Shown: in pieces, positions 43,711 through 55,055 of the stretch | How the letters are laid out: the number at the start of each line of letters is the position of its first letter | Numbering within the stretch: position 1 is the first letter of the stretch | Source of the DNA: Leguminivora glycinivorella | Taxonomy: Eukaryota > Arthropoda > Insecta > Lepidoptera > Tortricidae | Direction of reading: 5' to 3' | Assembly (NCBI RefSeq): GCF_023078275.1 | Contig: NC_062998.1 | Location: 11,374,416-11,438,415 of the forward strand | DNA: 64,000 nt | Position numbers and translations under genes: made by a program | Notes under the pieces: generated by a model | Seen by the model: the letters and a program-made list of their open reading frames with translations, nothing else | Told to the model about the DNA's origin: nothing | Database searches by the model: none

Positions 43711-43881
43711 ACAGATGTATTACGAAAAGATTTGCCTTCGTATTGTTACGGAAACGTATGAACGTGTCATGCTATTTCAATCAGTCTCAGTACAAGATGT
43801 ACTGACATTGACTGAACTAGCATGACAAAAACGAACGTTTCCGGAGAACTACGAAGGAAACCCTTTTCGCACTACATCTGT
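43711..43881. mobile_element. MITE with 'acagatgtattacgaaaag' ends
   Basis: 'acagatgtattacgaaaaga' and '...cttttcgcactacatctgt' are inverted. Inner stems 'gccttcgta' and 'tacgaagga', and 'cggaaacgt' and 'acgtttccgg', extend them. Non-coding. Confidence 0.8.
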
Positions 43882-45058
43882 ACTATTATAAATGGGAAAG
43901 TGTGTGTGTGTCTGTTCGTTTGTCCCGTCTTTCACGGCAAAACGGAGCGACGAATTGACGTGATTTTTTTTAAAGGAGATAGTTGAAGGGATGGAGACTG
44001 ACATAGACTACATTTTGTCTCTTTCTAACGCGAGCGAAGCAATTCATTTATTAAAACACGTTTAGGACTTAACCTTCTGGATCCTTCAGTACAATTTTAT
44101 GTAGGTATGTGCCTGTACAATCCAAAGTCTATTTCGGTCCTTTATCGAATAATAAAGAGATTTAAACAACAAAACAATACTTCTGCGTCTCAGGAGGATC
44201 ACAGTATCGACATTGACATGCATTAAAAATGAAATGTTTTGTGGCTCAGATATAAATCAAAAGCTTTCTATAACACTGTAAAAGCCATCACGAAACTAAC
44301 TCCGTCATTTGTTTGGAAACTGTCAAACGTTTGCATAGATGGCGCCATTATAACTTACTCCTGTCTCAAGTTTTGTTCTATGAAATTGGACTTAACTCAT
44401 TAGTTTCATTAGTACGTTCGTAGCACTACGTCGTAGTCGATAACATGGATTTCCCCTAGTGTAGAGAAAATGCGTCGTAGAGGTAAAACAAACTCCTCGT
44501 GTTTAGCGCAAAAGCCGGAGCACAGGAAGAAAATGACAAAAGAAAAAGTCCTAGTCCTAGAATTTTAGGTAAGAATAGCGCCGGGTCCTGCGGAAAATAT
44601 TTCTATAGGACAACGCGATTACCACTTACTTCCGATTACAGTGCACTTGCGTGATCCATTTAGACATATGTCTGTGCCGTGGCGTTATTGCTGCCTGGCG
44701 TGTCAGCAGGTGTGTAATCGTAAATGCAAAGAGCAACTTTATTGGACGTTTCAGTACGCGACTCAATCGATCTCCTGATGTTTTATGTCATACGGTTCTT
44801 TTAACTTATTTACATGTGGCGAAGAAGGGTTCGGGGATATATGCAGACATTTTCTACTCACTTACCGTTTATTAGTTAACTAGCTTTTGCCCGCGGCTTT
44901 GCTCGCGTTAGAAAGAGACAAAAAGTAGCCTATGTCACTCTCCATCCCTTCAACTATCTCCACCTAAAAAATCACGTCGCTTCGTCGCTCCGTTTTGCCG
45001 TGAAAGACGGACAAACAAACACACACACTTTCCCATTTATAATATTAGTATAGATTAG
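43882..45058. repeat. Inverted pair of the 'aaatgggaaagtgtgtgtg' repeat
   Basis: 43882-44050 (plus) carries 'aaatgggaaagtgtgtgtg', 'cacggcaaaacggagcgacg' and 'gtctctttctaacgcgagcg'. 44880-45058 is the same text on the minus strand, ending 'cccatttataatattagtat'. A third diverged copy is at 47370-47595 (plus). The 830 bp between the two copies (44051-44879) hold no gene I can support. Confidence 0.8.
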
Positions 45059-45396
45059 TATGGACTAGAGAGACTAATAAAACATAAAATTCTGTAAGGT
45101 ACGGGCAAATATCGACTGGGGTCTGAGAGACAATTATAATATAACTGATCCATTTAATATTACACTATTAAGTTGAGTTCCACATGTATCCACTAAACAC
45201 GCGTGCCATATATGACCAGTGGACACACAATTTGATAATGCAAAAATTGTAAAAACATGGAAAAAGAAATGGATCAGTTGCATTTGTCCCCAGTCGAAAT
45301 TAACCCGCTGTACCTTATGATGTCCTCCCAGACGTATCCGTCGACGGCGACATCCTGGCAAGCTTTATTTTTTTTTATTATTTACTATTATTTATG

Positions 45397-45739
45397 AAAA
45401 AATAAGCGCGTTACATTACAAAACACGGAGAAACTAAAAAGCAAAAAATAATAAACCTTTGAAATCAGATTTCTTATCGGATTGCAATAATCTAAACATC
45501 CAAATTATAAACAAATCAATTATTTTTGTAGTCGGTACCAGACCCCAGACCTGTTCGTCGCCTTGCTATTTCCTGTTTGCTCCACCCAACCATACGCAGG
45601 CTGTCCCCGACTCCAAAAATAATTGATTTGTTTATAATTTGGATGTTTAGATTATTGCAACCCGATAAGAAATCTGAATTCAAAGGTTTATTATTTTTTG
45701 CTTTTTAGTTTCTCCGTGTTTTGTAACGCGCTTATTTTT
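45397..45739. mobile_element. Foldback element with ~135-bp arms
   Basis: 'aaaaataagcgcgtta' to 'caaatcaattatttttg' (45397-45530) returns as the reverse complement at 45606-45739, with high identity. The 75-bp centre holds 'cttgctatttcctgtttgct'. Non-coding. Confidence 0.88.
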
Positions 45740-46239
45740 GAAGGCGGTTTTATTTTTTGTTAAAAAAGTTTATTTATTTGTTGATTTTTAGTGGTTCCTA
45801 TTGATATTATATGTATCAGTCCGAATATATGTACAGTAGTGAAAGAATTATCCTTTAACTCCTAACCATTGATGAGTTGACCTTCCATCATCAGCTCAGC
45901 CACATAAAGTTATTACCATCAGGCGTAAATACTGGTTTACCTTTGAAAAATACACTAAAAACATTACATGTGCCTATAACATTTGAAGAGTTCCTGGATT
46001 TCTCCAAGATCCCATCATCAGACCCCGACTTGGTACCAATGGGACCATCTCGAGGTTATACCTGATCGATTGAAAAAAAAAATATTTGAAAATCGGTCCA
46101 TGATTCTCGGAGATATCGAGTAACATACATACAAAAAAAAAAACTAACCGATTAAAAAAAAAAAATTTGAAAATCGGTCCATGATTCTCGGAGATATCGA
46201 GTAACATAAATACAAAAAAAAATTCGGTCGAATTGAGAA
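45740..46239. other. Mixed AT-rich DNA with a duplicated 45-bp phrase
   Basis: 'aaaatcggtccatgattctc' and 'ggagatatcgagtaacata' occur twice (46088 and 46172), about 84 bp apart, each preceded by 'ttgaaa' and followed by an A run. Likely the edge of a degraded dispersed repeat. No gene. Confidence 0.5.
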
Positions 46240-47370
46240 CCTCCTCCTTTTTTTGAAGTCGGTTAAAAAAAACATTCAGTCGAATTGAGAACCTCCTCAA
46301 AAAAAAAAATAGAAAAAAATGTTTTATTAGGGTACCCCCTACATGTAAAGTGGGGGCTGATTTTTTTTTTTTTCATTCAAACCCCAACGTGTGATATATT
46401 TTTGAAGTCGGTTATTAAAAGTCCCTCCCCCTCTAACTTTTGAACCATAAGGAAAAAAATCACAAAAGTTGTTTAAACTAGGAAAATCGTTTTGCGATAG
46501 GTTCAGTAGTTTTTTCACTCACGCACTGAGCGTGGCCCGACACACTCTTGGCCGGTTTTTTTTTTGTTTAAACTAAATCGTTGCGTGCTTTTCAGTCACG
46601 CATTTTTTGTACAGAATTGGCCACACGAAAGCCGACGTAGGTGTCGTAGGTACTGTAGTCAATCATATCATTTAATTTTCATGATATTGTGTCTACAAAT
46701 AAAATGATTGCTTAATTGACCCGTCTGCCGACCGCGCTCGACTGCGATAGCTGCTGTGTTTATCATCATTTCGAACATCTATAAGGTAAAATACCCCATA
46801 ATGGACGGTGATGCCATTATGGACAAAAAAACACAAATCTTTAAAAATAAGTATCTAAAATTAGTTTCTAAAAACTGACGGCTATGTACCATAAACTAGA
46901 GTTTCATTTTGAAGTTTCAATTAATTCGGTTATTTCTGAAGGATTTGGCGACAAAATAAAATTCACCAGTTTACTGAAAAAAATATCAAGACGAATTCTT
47001 ATTTTTTTTTTTACTTTTTTTTCCTTTAGGAGCGATTATTTCAGAAAATATTAATATTATCAAAAAACGATCGTAGTAAACCCTTATTTATTTTTAAATA
47101 TCTATCCAACAATATATCACACGTTGGGGTTGGAATGAAAAAAAATATCAGCCCCACTTTACATGTGTCATGTGGCGTACCCTAATGAAACATTTTTTTC
47201 CATTTTTTTTATTTTTGCACTTTGTTGCGTGATTGATGTACATATTGGTACCAAATTTCAGCTTTCTAGTGCTAACGGTTACCGAGATTATCCGCGGACG
47301 GACGGACGGACAGACAGACAGACATGGCGAAACTATAAGGGTTCCTAGTTGACTATGGAACCCTAAAAAT
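46240..47370. repeat. Two opposed partial copies of the 'agggttccgtag' repeat
   Basis: 46240-46560 (plus) holds 'cctttttttgaagtcggtta', 'tgtaaagtgggggctgattt' and 'actgagcgtggcccgacaca'. 46985-47370 (minus) holds 'tcctttaggagcgattattt', 'atcacacgttggggttgg' and 'agttgactatggaaccct'. Between them 46561-46984 has 'taccccataatggacggtga', another repeat-like phrase, and no gene. Confidence 0.75.
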
Positions 47371-47595
47371 GGGCAAGTATTATGTCTATTTGTTTGTCCG
47401 TCCTTCACGGCAAAACGGAACGACAAATAAGATGTGATATTTTTAAGTGGAGATAGTTCAACGGACCGAGAGTAACATAGGCTACATCCTGTCTCTTTCT
47501 AACTCCCATTTCCCTTAAATGGGGGTGGGAGTTTGTATGGAGCATTTCGCAATTTTCGAAGTTAACGCGAGCGAAGCCGCGGGCAAAAGCTAATT
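47371..47595 (+). repeat. Third copy of the 43882-type repeat
   Basis: 'gtccttcacggcaaaacgga', 'gtctctttctaactcccatt' and 'acgcgagcgaagccgcgggc' followed by 'aaaagctaatta' give the fuller 3' end of the family, including a module ('gggggtgggagtttgtatgg') missing from the copies at 43882 and 44880. Confidence 0.7.
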
Positions 47596-48032
47596 AAAAA
47601 AAAAGTGTTACCTCCTTACTCGTGAAAAGCTTAGGTACGGTCCTGATTATTTCAATTGTTATTTACCCCTTTCTCACAAATACATAAAGTTATAAGACAG
47701 ATAAAGACATACGATGAGTAGCTAATTCAGGTTTATTATGAATCGTTTATGATTAAGGCTATAAGTTTTTTACCAAAGCGTACTGAAAATATTGTGCGTA
47801 GACAACCTAAGGATAGGGTTGCCAGATGGTGGAGATTTGACGGGATTTTCCCTATTTTTCGCATGTCGATCCGACTTCCGACAAAATGAACCTAACCTAA
47901 ATAACTGAATTCCATTTGGTTGATCATTATTAATTTATCATATTTAAAAATATAAGTAACTATTTCTATTTTGGGTACGCTTTAAGACATACAGTTGACA
48001 AGATCTTCATTTATTTTACATTTTCTGACATA
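47596..48032. other. AT-rich spacer, nothing recognised
   Basis: No gene or element was recognised. Confidence 0.4.
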
Positions 48033-48133
48033 GGTACAGTCTGCAAAAAAGTGGTTTACTTACCACTTTTCAACCTTATGTGTTTAGTAATAGAGTCGAA
48101 AAGTGGTAAACCACTTTCTTGGCTGACCGTACC
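48033..48133. mobile_element. Palindromic MITE with 'aagtggttta' stem
   Basis: 'ggtacagtctgcaaaaaagt' and 'ggtttacttaccacttttc' are mirrored by 'gaaaagtggtaaaccac' and '...ggctgaccgtacc'. About 100 bp. Confidence 0.75.
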
Positions 48134-48232
48134 TAAGTCTCAAAGTCCGGAAGAATTAATTATCTTTTGTCCCGATATTGGGGTCATTCGATCTGGCATC
48201 CTTATCCCTACCTAAGGTGGGTGGGTGTTTCA

Positions 48233-48625
48233 TTCGATCTCACGAAACGAAGCGCTAGTAGATATCCTTATCGCGCTTGCGTATTGGCGCGACCCAAGGT
48301 ATCGCTTTCGTTTGGCGTCGGAGAAATGCCATTCGGCTACAAGTTTTGCTTACACCGGCCGACAAGGTCACGTATATGAGTGCACGCGGCGCCCTTCCTT
48401 TGATCACCGTCCCGCCCGAGTGCGCATCGCCATACACACGCAACTTTGCTGCCAACTATTTGCGTCTTTCCGGACAGCTATCCTAGCTGACGAGACGAAC
48501 TTTCACGCTTCGTAAATTTTATCTCTCTACCGCTCTTTCGTATTGGTGCGACAGGGTCAAATGCGTTTCGTCCGCTATTCGCCATGGAGCGTTGATGATT
48601 GTCACTTCGGCTAGGCCGTCAGACC
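48233..48625. mobile_element. Two 'gtagccgaat'-family MITE pieces (minus orientation)
   Basis: 48233-48345 ('ctcacgaaacgaagcgctag', 'cgtttggcgtcggagaaatg', 'ccattcggctac') is a copy lacking one end. 48480-48625 ('acgcttcgtaaattttatct', 'cgtattggtgcgacagggtc', 'cacttcggctaggccg') is a diverged relative. The GC-rich 48350-48475 between them has frames but no recognised protein. Confidence 0.65.
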
Positions 48626-49040
48626 TCCGGCTCCTGCGGACGAAAGCGAACCACGTTTGACTTGTTGAGTCGCTGTAGTGCTTATAAATTTCGTACGTAA
48701 GTATGTTCGACAGAGGCAAAACGCTAAACATGGTTCGCGGTAGACTCTCAGTTCTTGTTTACTTAATTATTGAACTTCGCATTAGCTAATTGTAAGTAAT
48801 CCGTAGATTTAAAAAAAAACATCGCGTTTTCAAATCTTTTTGTTGAATATGTATAAGGTACAATCAATCTCGGGAAAAATACTAAAAATAAAGAGAGTCT
48901 AGTTAGAGTTATATTCTTGTTATATCACAAATCGGAGGTTCATAGAAGTTTATAAAATTAGGTACTTGTAGGTATTGTTTTCGTAATCGTATTTCTACAG
49001 CAAACCCTAAAGTAACCACACGTATGTTTTCCCGTACGTA
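48626..49040. other. AT-rich spacer, nothing recognised
   Basis: No gene or element was recognised. Confidence 0.4.
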
Positions 49041-49576
49041 GTGTGAAGCTTGGACACTGACACAGAAAGAAGAGAACAAGCTCTTAGTGGCGGAAAGGAA
49101 AATCTGGCGGAAGATTCTAGGGCCAATCAAAAGGGAGATGGAACCTGGAGGCGCAGGAGAAATAGAGAGCTGAAAGAGCTAATGGCGGTGCCTAATATAA
49201 TTGGCGAGATTAAAGCCACACGACTCCGCTGGCTTGGCCACCTGGAAAGGATGGGAGAGGATCGTGGTGTGAGAAGAGCATATGTGGGACGCCCGGGTGG
49301 AAAACGTCCGCGTGGGCGTCCCAGATATCGCTGGTGCGAGAAAGCCCTGAAAGACCTGTCCGCACTCGGTGTACCCAACTGGCGTGAAGTGGCGCAGGAT
49401 AGGGCAGAGTGGCGATCTCTTGTGTCGGAGACCAAGATCCTTTTTGGGTCGCTGAGCCAGTGAAGTAAGTGTTTTAGTACTAAAAAGTAATCGGTAGCTC
49501 CACTAATCACTTCCCATCAGGTGTGACTAGGGTCAATCGCCGATCAGTCCATAATAAAAAAAAAAAAAAAAAAAAA
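49041..49576 (+). pseudogene. RTE-type LINE, C-terminal end with poly(A)
   Basis: From 49041 one frame reads EAWTLTQKEENKLLVAERK and IWRKILGPIKRE. A one-base shift near 49133 moves to the frame that continues DGTWRRRRNRELKELM, IKATRLRWLGHLERMGEDR, GRPGGKRPRGRPRYRW and WREVAQDRAEWRSLVSETK, with the stop at 49461-49463. The order 'RLRW-GH-ERM', 'GKRPRGRPR-RW', 'DR-WR-LV-E-K' is the classic tail of RTE/BovB-like ORF2. The 3' region ends in a run of A from about 49555 to 49576. Endonuclease and RT palm are absent (5' truncation). Confidence 0.88.
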
Positions 49577-49601
49577 GCAACCACCATTTGTTTACAACCA
49601 T

Positions 49602-49764
49602 GGGGCCCATTTCTCAAAACTGAAAGTTACAAGTTACAAGCGGAAGTCTCTTTTTCTCGAAGCTACAAGTTACAATTTACAAGTTGTTGTCAATGTTAAT
49701 ATGACAAGTTGGAAAGATACTTCCGCTTGTAACTTGTAACTTTCAGTTTTGAGAAATGGGCCCC
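49602..49764. mobile_element. Foldback MITE, 'ggggcccatttctcaaaac' ends
   Basis: 'ggggcccatttctcaaaact' and the mirrored '...agttttgagaaatgggcccc' form perfect ends. 'gaaagttacaagttacaagc' also pairs with its mirror. 163 bp, non-coding. Confidence 0.92.
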
Positions 49765-49807
49765 AGCACCCGCGTACAATTTAAAAAAAATGTAAGTTCA
49801 TTATGTC

Positions 49808-49915
49808 GGCTTCAAGTCAGTGACTGGCAAGAGGCTGCGCAGGATCGGGACAGGTGGCGATCTCTCCTTTCGGAGGCCAAGATTCACTTTGGATCACCGA
49901 GACAAAATAGTTAGT
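49808..49915 (+). pseudogene. RTE-type LINE scrap, extreme C-terminus
   Basis: The frame reads VSDWQEAAQDRDRWRSLLSE and AKIHFGSPRQNS, then stop. This is the same terminal segment as the copy at 49041-49463 but clearly diverged, so it is a second insertion. The MITE at 49602-49764 lies between them. Confidence 0.85.
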
Positions 49916-50012
49916 TATAGTTTTAGTTAAGTAGGTATATTAGTGTAATGGTGTAAGATGCTACTCAGATGGTTTGCCCAAATAGTGGTATTTTATCCGT
50001 AAAATTGTATAC

Positions 50013-50185
50013 GGCTGGTTTTAGTGTCACGCGGACCGTCCGCGCGGAGTGAGCGTTTTAGAGTGGCGCGGACCGTCCGCGCAGGGCGAGCGTTTTGGAG
50101 TAGCGCGGACGAAAACATCACCTTCATAAAAATTGGTCCCGTGGATCGCTCCGCGCGGACGGTCCGCGTGACACTAAAACCAGCC
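50013..50185. mobile_element. GC-rich hairpin MITE, 'ggctggttttagtgtcacg' ends
   Basis: 'ggctggttttagtgtcacgc' and its mirror '...gtgacactaaaaccagcc' are perfect. The phrase 'gcggaccgtccgcgc' occurs twice inside the left arm and once, inverted, in the right. 173 bp. Confidence 0.92.
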
Positions 50186-50489
50186 TATATGTCTGGTTAC
50201 CACGCGCTCTTTGTAATGTAGTTTTTGTATCTACTTTACCACGAATAATTTCACAACACTGGCGCAGAATCGTATTATAGCCAGGGTCAGGACCGTGGAT
50301 ATAATGCGCTTCGTTTCCGATAGAACAAGCAATTGTTCAATAAGTTCTAACTAGTTAATGCGAATGCAGAATCTCTCATACTCACTTTGACTGAACTAAG
50401 TGTAGCGTGCCATTTTCAGCTTTGTACTATCGGAAAAGTTTAAGCATTTCTCATTGCTAAATCTGTAAGTACCGTTAATAACCATGTAG

Positions 50490-50608
50490 GCAATTATGGT
50501 CACGCGATAAATGATAAAACATCTGGCCGCCCCTATCGCACTTACTAATAGTGCGATAGGGACGGCCTGATATTTTATCGTCTATCGCGCGACCATGCTA
50601 CCCGTGCA
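50490..50608. mobile_element. Second copy of the 5805-type hairpin MITE
   Basis: 'atggtcacgcgataaatgat', 'ccctatcgcacttactaata' and 'gtctatcgcgcgaccatgct' followed by 'acccgtgc' match 5805-5930. The left end has lost the 'gcacggg' terminus. Confidence 0.82.
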
Positions 50609-50622
50609 TATTTAGAAATGAC

Positions 50623-50767
50623 TAAGGGCCGGATTTTCAGTCGCCAGATAATTATATCTACCAGATAAAGTTATTACTATCCTTTTCATTACACATATAA
50701 ATGACAATGACAGCTAACATTTATCTGACAGATATTATTTATCTGGCGATTGAAAAACCAGCCCTTA
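50623..50767. mobile_element. MITE with 'taagggccggattttcag' ends
   Basis: 'taagggccggattttcagtc' plus 'gccagataa' is mirrored by 'ttatctggcgattgaaaaac' plus 'cagccctta'. 145 bp, non-coding. Confidence 0.85.
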
Positions 50768-50894
50768 GTATACTTATTAGTTAAACGGTAAAGTCTACAG
50801 TGATATTTTGTGATATTATTAATTACAATTTAAGCAATTTTAGCGTCATCTGGTACTTAAGCTTTGCGCTTCACCACAGCCAAAGACATATTAT

Positions 50895-51121
50895 AACTAT
50901 AGACAGATAAAGTCTAAGAAAAAAACGTACCTCAGTACCATACAGAAAAAGGTACGGTGGCCTAGATGGCATTACACCTTTGGGGTACGCTCAGCTAGAT
51001 GGCGCTAATATTAATTTGACATTTTAACACATATCAAGCTAAGAATATGGGTCAATTTGTCAAAACTGAGGTTCAAAAGTTTTAAGCTTGTGTCAAGAAA
51101 TGGCAGTCTATGCACTGCGAT
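50895..51121. repeat. Dispersed repeat, inverted partner of 34851-35075
   Basis: Reverse complement of the repeat at 34851-35075, sharing 'aaaacgtacctcagtaccat', 'aggtacggtggcctagatgg' and 'atggcagtctatgcactgcg'. Confidence 0.75.
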
Positions 51122-52049
51122 TACACATTTTACTTCGACAGTTTTAGTTCGACTCTCTATACTTAATACTCGATCCTCTTTGACCACAGCGAACGCCGCT
51201 AATTAAATTTGTAAATGTGCTAAAATTGTTAAGTAAACTAACCCGGTGATCGATATCTAATCAAAGTTTCTCGTACCTATTTACTTCCCGTATTGCATTA
51301 CAACTTAAGCTGGATAGCTTCCAAACTCAAAGTTCAAAAAAATCATTTTGTGTTTACAAATGAGAATCCTTTTTTCGAAACTCATGAAATAATATGCCGT
51401 CAGGACACCAACGCAGATGACAGTTTTGTATTTTGTTCTAAGAATAAAACAATAATAAATCTCACTATCATCTAAGTGCCTAGCAAAATTTAAAAGAAAG
51501 ACACTTACTCGTGACCAAATAGAATCTATTGCTTCTAATAAAACGATACAATGACCCAAATACCAATTCAGACATAGTTTTTCTATATGTACAGTTACAC
51601 TAAGGCAATGGCTTCCATTGGTATAAATTGAGATGTTATTGACCGCTCAATTTATACACGGGCCCAATTTGACTCGAGAAAGAGATAAAATGTGACTGTC
51701 AAATCATTGCTTTCATAATTTGGGGATGAAAATAATTTATATTTTTCCAAAGAATGTTTACAGTGTGTCAAAGTCATTAACGGTACAGATTTGTGTAAGA
51801 AACACACAAATTTTCATTTGAAGTTTCTGGTAAATAGATGAAGCTTAAGGTCTCTTTAGATATAGAATGCCACAGATGGTGGTTTCCACTGACTTAATAT
51901 CGAATTAGAGAATTCCCTAATGATCAATTGATCACCTATAAGGGCCGGTTGAACGTTCTTCAGCTAATATTTTAATATAGTAAAAGTATACCTAATTTTT
52001 TTTTTGGAAATTGGGAAAAAATCCAGCTAAACTTTAATGTACCCTAGGG
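51122..52049. other. AT-rich spacer, nothing recognised
   Basis: Short frames at 51293-51559 on both strands overlap each other and carry no motif. No element edges were recognised. Confidence 0.4.
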
Positions 52050-52120
52050 TTTGATGCTTTGCGCACACTAGCGTCCCTAGCGCTAGTGAGCGCAAAACAC
52101 CTTACCCTAAGGTATCGAAC
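52050..52120. repeat. Short hairpin around 'tttgcgcacactagcg'
   Basis: 'accctagggt...tttgcgcacactagcg' pairs with 'cgctagtgagcgcaaa...accctaaggt' around a 7-base loop (tccctag). It is probably a very small palindromic element. Confidence 0.7.
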
Positions 52121-52149
52121 CGCATTTCTTTTTCATTTGGATTTAATTT

Positions 52150-54322
52150 GAATACCTTTCAAGAACGAATACCTTTCAAGAACGTAGGCTAATTAATGAC
52201 GAATCAATTTATTTATTTTACTGTGACATTGAGAATTATGATTGGAATTTTGTATTTAATAATAACATTGACATTAGCAATAAGTTTAGCAAATTAATAC
52301 GCGTATTAACATATTTTATAGATATTCATTTCCCCATAAAACGGATACGAATAAAAAGTAAACCAAGTATCCCATGGATGACTGACGAAATCTCAAAATA
52401 TATGGAAAATTTAAATGACCTTTCGCATTTCCGACAACAATATCCAGATGACATTAGTATATCCACAAGTATTAAGTACTACTCAGACCTGATTAAACGA
52501 AAAGTTTTAGAAGCCAGGCAAACTTACACCACCAAAAGGATAACAGACAGTCAAAATCCTTCAAAAGAAATCTGGAAAATAATCAAGGACGAAACCTCTC
52601 AATCACAGGACAGGAAAGAGATTACTTTAAAAAAAGGTAATTCAATTCCTGTGAAAAAATTAGAAGTTCCTGACCACCTTAATAGTCATTTTTTGAGTGT
52701 CGCTTCAACTTACAACATAGGCGTAAATGAACAACTCGCGATAAATTATCTGCACGCCCACTTACAAACCGCTCAGATAAATGCCTATAGTTTTCCCACT
52801 GTCACACGTGCTGACCTCGATCGCACTCTCAGAACATTATTAAAAAGTCGAAACACACTTGATATATATGACATATCAGTCAACATTCTATTGTCAATTT
52901 GGCCATTAATTTCGGATAATCTGGTCTCCCTCATCAATGAGATGTTCAATAAAGACGTTTACCCCGATATACTTAAAAGCACACGAGTGTGTCCTGTTTA
53001 CAAAAGTAAGGGTGATAAAACATCCGTTGATAATTACAGACCGATCTCAATAGTACCCAACATATCCAAAATCATAGAGTCCATCCTGTCCCAACACCTA
53101 ATGAAACATTTCGAGAACGACCTACTGACTGACAGACAATTTGCTTACCGTAAGAACATGTCCACTACTACTGCAGCGTATAACATGATTGACAGCATCA
53201 CCACCGCTATCGATGACAGGCAGAAAGTAGCTGGTATCTATTGTGACTTGTCGAAAGCATTCGACGTTATAAGTCACGACCTGCTTATAAAAAAACTCTC
53301 CTGTTATGGGCTGCATGGTAACCTACTGAAATCTTTTTTAGAAAACCGAACACAGACAGTAGAAGTGATGGCGGGAGGGAAAATAATACGATCAGAAACT
53401 GGCCACGTGACAGTGGGAATTCCTCAAGGTTCGGCTCTGGGAAATACTCTATTTCTCGCGTTCATAAATGACCTGCCCTCAGCTGTTAAAGACGGTCGAG
53501 TCATTTTGTTTGCCGATGACACAACTGTAGTTGTCAGCGCTGAAACATATGAGCATCTCAACTACAAAGTCACCACCGTGTGCGATCATCTTAATAAATG
53601 GTTTTCGGCGAACGGACTGATTCTAAACGTTAACAAATCGAACGTCATGCTGTTCGCAGGTAGGTGCGTCCCTAACGTGAATATTCAGTCTCCTATCCCG
53701 ACAAGCGATTCATGTAGGTTTTTAGGATTCACAATAGATCCCACTTTGAGTTGGAAGCAGCACATAAACGTACTATGTGGAAGGCTGGGTGGTGCAATCT
53801 TCGCATTGCAAAAGGTGAAGCCAATGATTTCATGTGCTGCGTTGAGGCAGGCTTACTTCGCATACTTCCACTCGCTTATGACATACGGCGTGATCTTGTG
53901 GGGTAACTCGACCGATGCAAATAGGGTGTTACTCATGCAAAAAAGAGCGATAAGGACAATACTCAATTTAAAACCGAGGCAATCCTGTAAAGAATTGTTT
54001 GCTGAACATCAAATCATGACTCACTATTCGCAGTACGTTTTCGAGGTAGTTAACTAGTTATGTTGACGCGTAAACACTTGTCTCAATTTAAGCGAGTGGA
54101 GGTTGCGGGTAAATGCCTCCGGAGTTCGGGAAAACTACGAACCGTCCCGCGCCGTACAGCATTACACGCAAGAAACCCACGTGTAATAGGCCCGACTTTC
54201 TACGAGCACCTACCAACTGAAATAAAAAACGAGATGTGCGATGTGACATTCAGACGCAAACTAAGAATCTTTTTAGTAAATAAATCTCTTTACTCAGTAC
54301 AGGAATATCTCTCAATGTGAAC
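52150..54322 (+). pseudogene. CR1/jockey-like LINE ORF2, 5'-truncated, near-intact RT
   Basis: An open frame runs from about 52147 (first ATG 52378) to a TAG at 54055-54057. It begins in the linker after the missing endonuclease (RRLINDESIYLFYCDIENYD, KSKPSIPWMTDEI). It then has the full RT series: DNYRPISIVPNISKIIESIL, DLSKAFDVISHDLL, GIPQGSALGNTLFLAFINDL, the catalytic LFADDTTVV motif, and FSANGLILNVNKSNVMLF. After a premature stop plus a frameshift near 54056 the C-terminus continues at 54060-54320 (YEHLPTEIKNEM, LRIFLVNKSLYSVQEYLSM). The protein once copied its own RNA at nicked target DNA. Without an endonuclease and with the break it is inactive. Confidence 0.9.
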
Positions 54323-54660
54323 TGACGATGACCAAGATTTTTAGCATTTAATTTATTTTATTATGTAGTAACTAATTCATTTGACATATTTTTATTAGAC
54401 ACTTTCTGTCTTTATTTATTTAATTTGACATTATTTAATAGTACAATTATTTTTTATTCATTGTGAAACCATTTTATTTAAATAATTAATGATAAAACTG
54501 ATTTATAACGTAACCAATGGTTCTTAAAATGTTTTATGAATTGAATTGTTTACATTATGTACATTACGACGATCGCTATACAATAAGTAATTGCTATTGT
54601 ACTCTTTTACTTTAAATATGAAAATTGTATTGAGAGATCAATAAACTAAACTAAACTAAA
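54323..54660 (+). mobile_element. 3' untranslated region and (ctaaa)n tail of the LINE
   Basis: AT-rich non-coding sequence ending 'gatcaataaactaaactaa' with a short (aaact)n tail, the 3' end of the LINE at 52150-54322. Confidence 0.75.
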
Positions 54661-55047
54661 CTTTGTTTTTCAAAAATCACAATTTGACCGAATCAAAATG
54701 CAACAAACCACTCATCGAAAAAAAAGTAAGTACCTAACTAATACAATTAAGTTCCTTTTTTGTAAACATAGTTTTTTTTCGTCACATCCGCAACCTGTAC
54801 GTCGTGTCATTGAAACCGTTCGAGGACACTATAATTTTATATTGATTTGTCAAATAATTTACATAATATCATGGGTCTTAATATAATACTTACATACGTC
54901 AAATACAATTTCTTAGTAAAAATCATAAAAAATGTATTTCTATTATTATTCCAGGCTTATTGGCATTGTTTACTTTAATGAGACAACGTTGCAGCTTTAG
55001 GCAAAGCAATGTTATTAGAGTAAGTAGTGACTTAATGTATGTTTTAG
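54661..55047. other. AT-rich spacer, nothing recognised
   Basis: No gene or element was recognised. Confidence 0.4.
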
Positions 55048-55055
55048 ATACACAC

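Noticed and set aside
48350..48475. Host exon suggested by overlapping frames on both strands
   Set aside because: It lies between two MITE fragments, has no recognised motif and frames are open on both strands because of base composition.
49127..49510. 127-residue minus-strand frame
   Set aside because: Antisense of the RTE LINE C-terminus, whose plus-strand motifs are clear.
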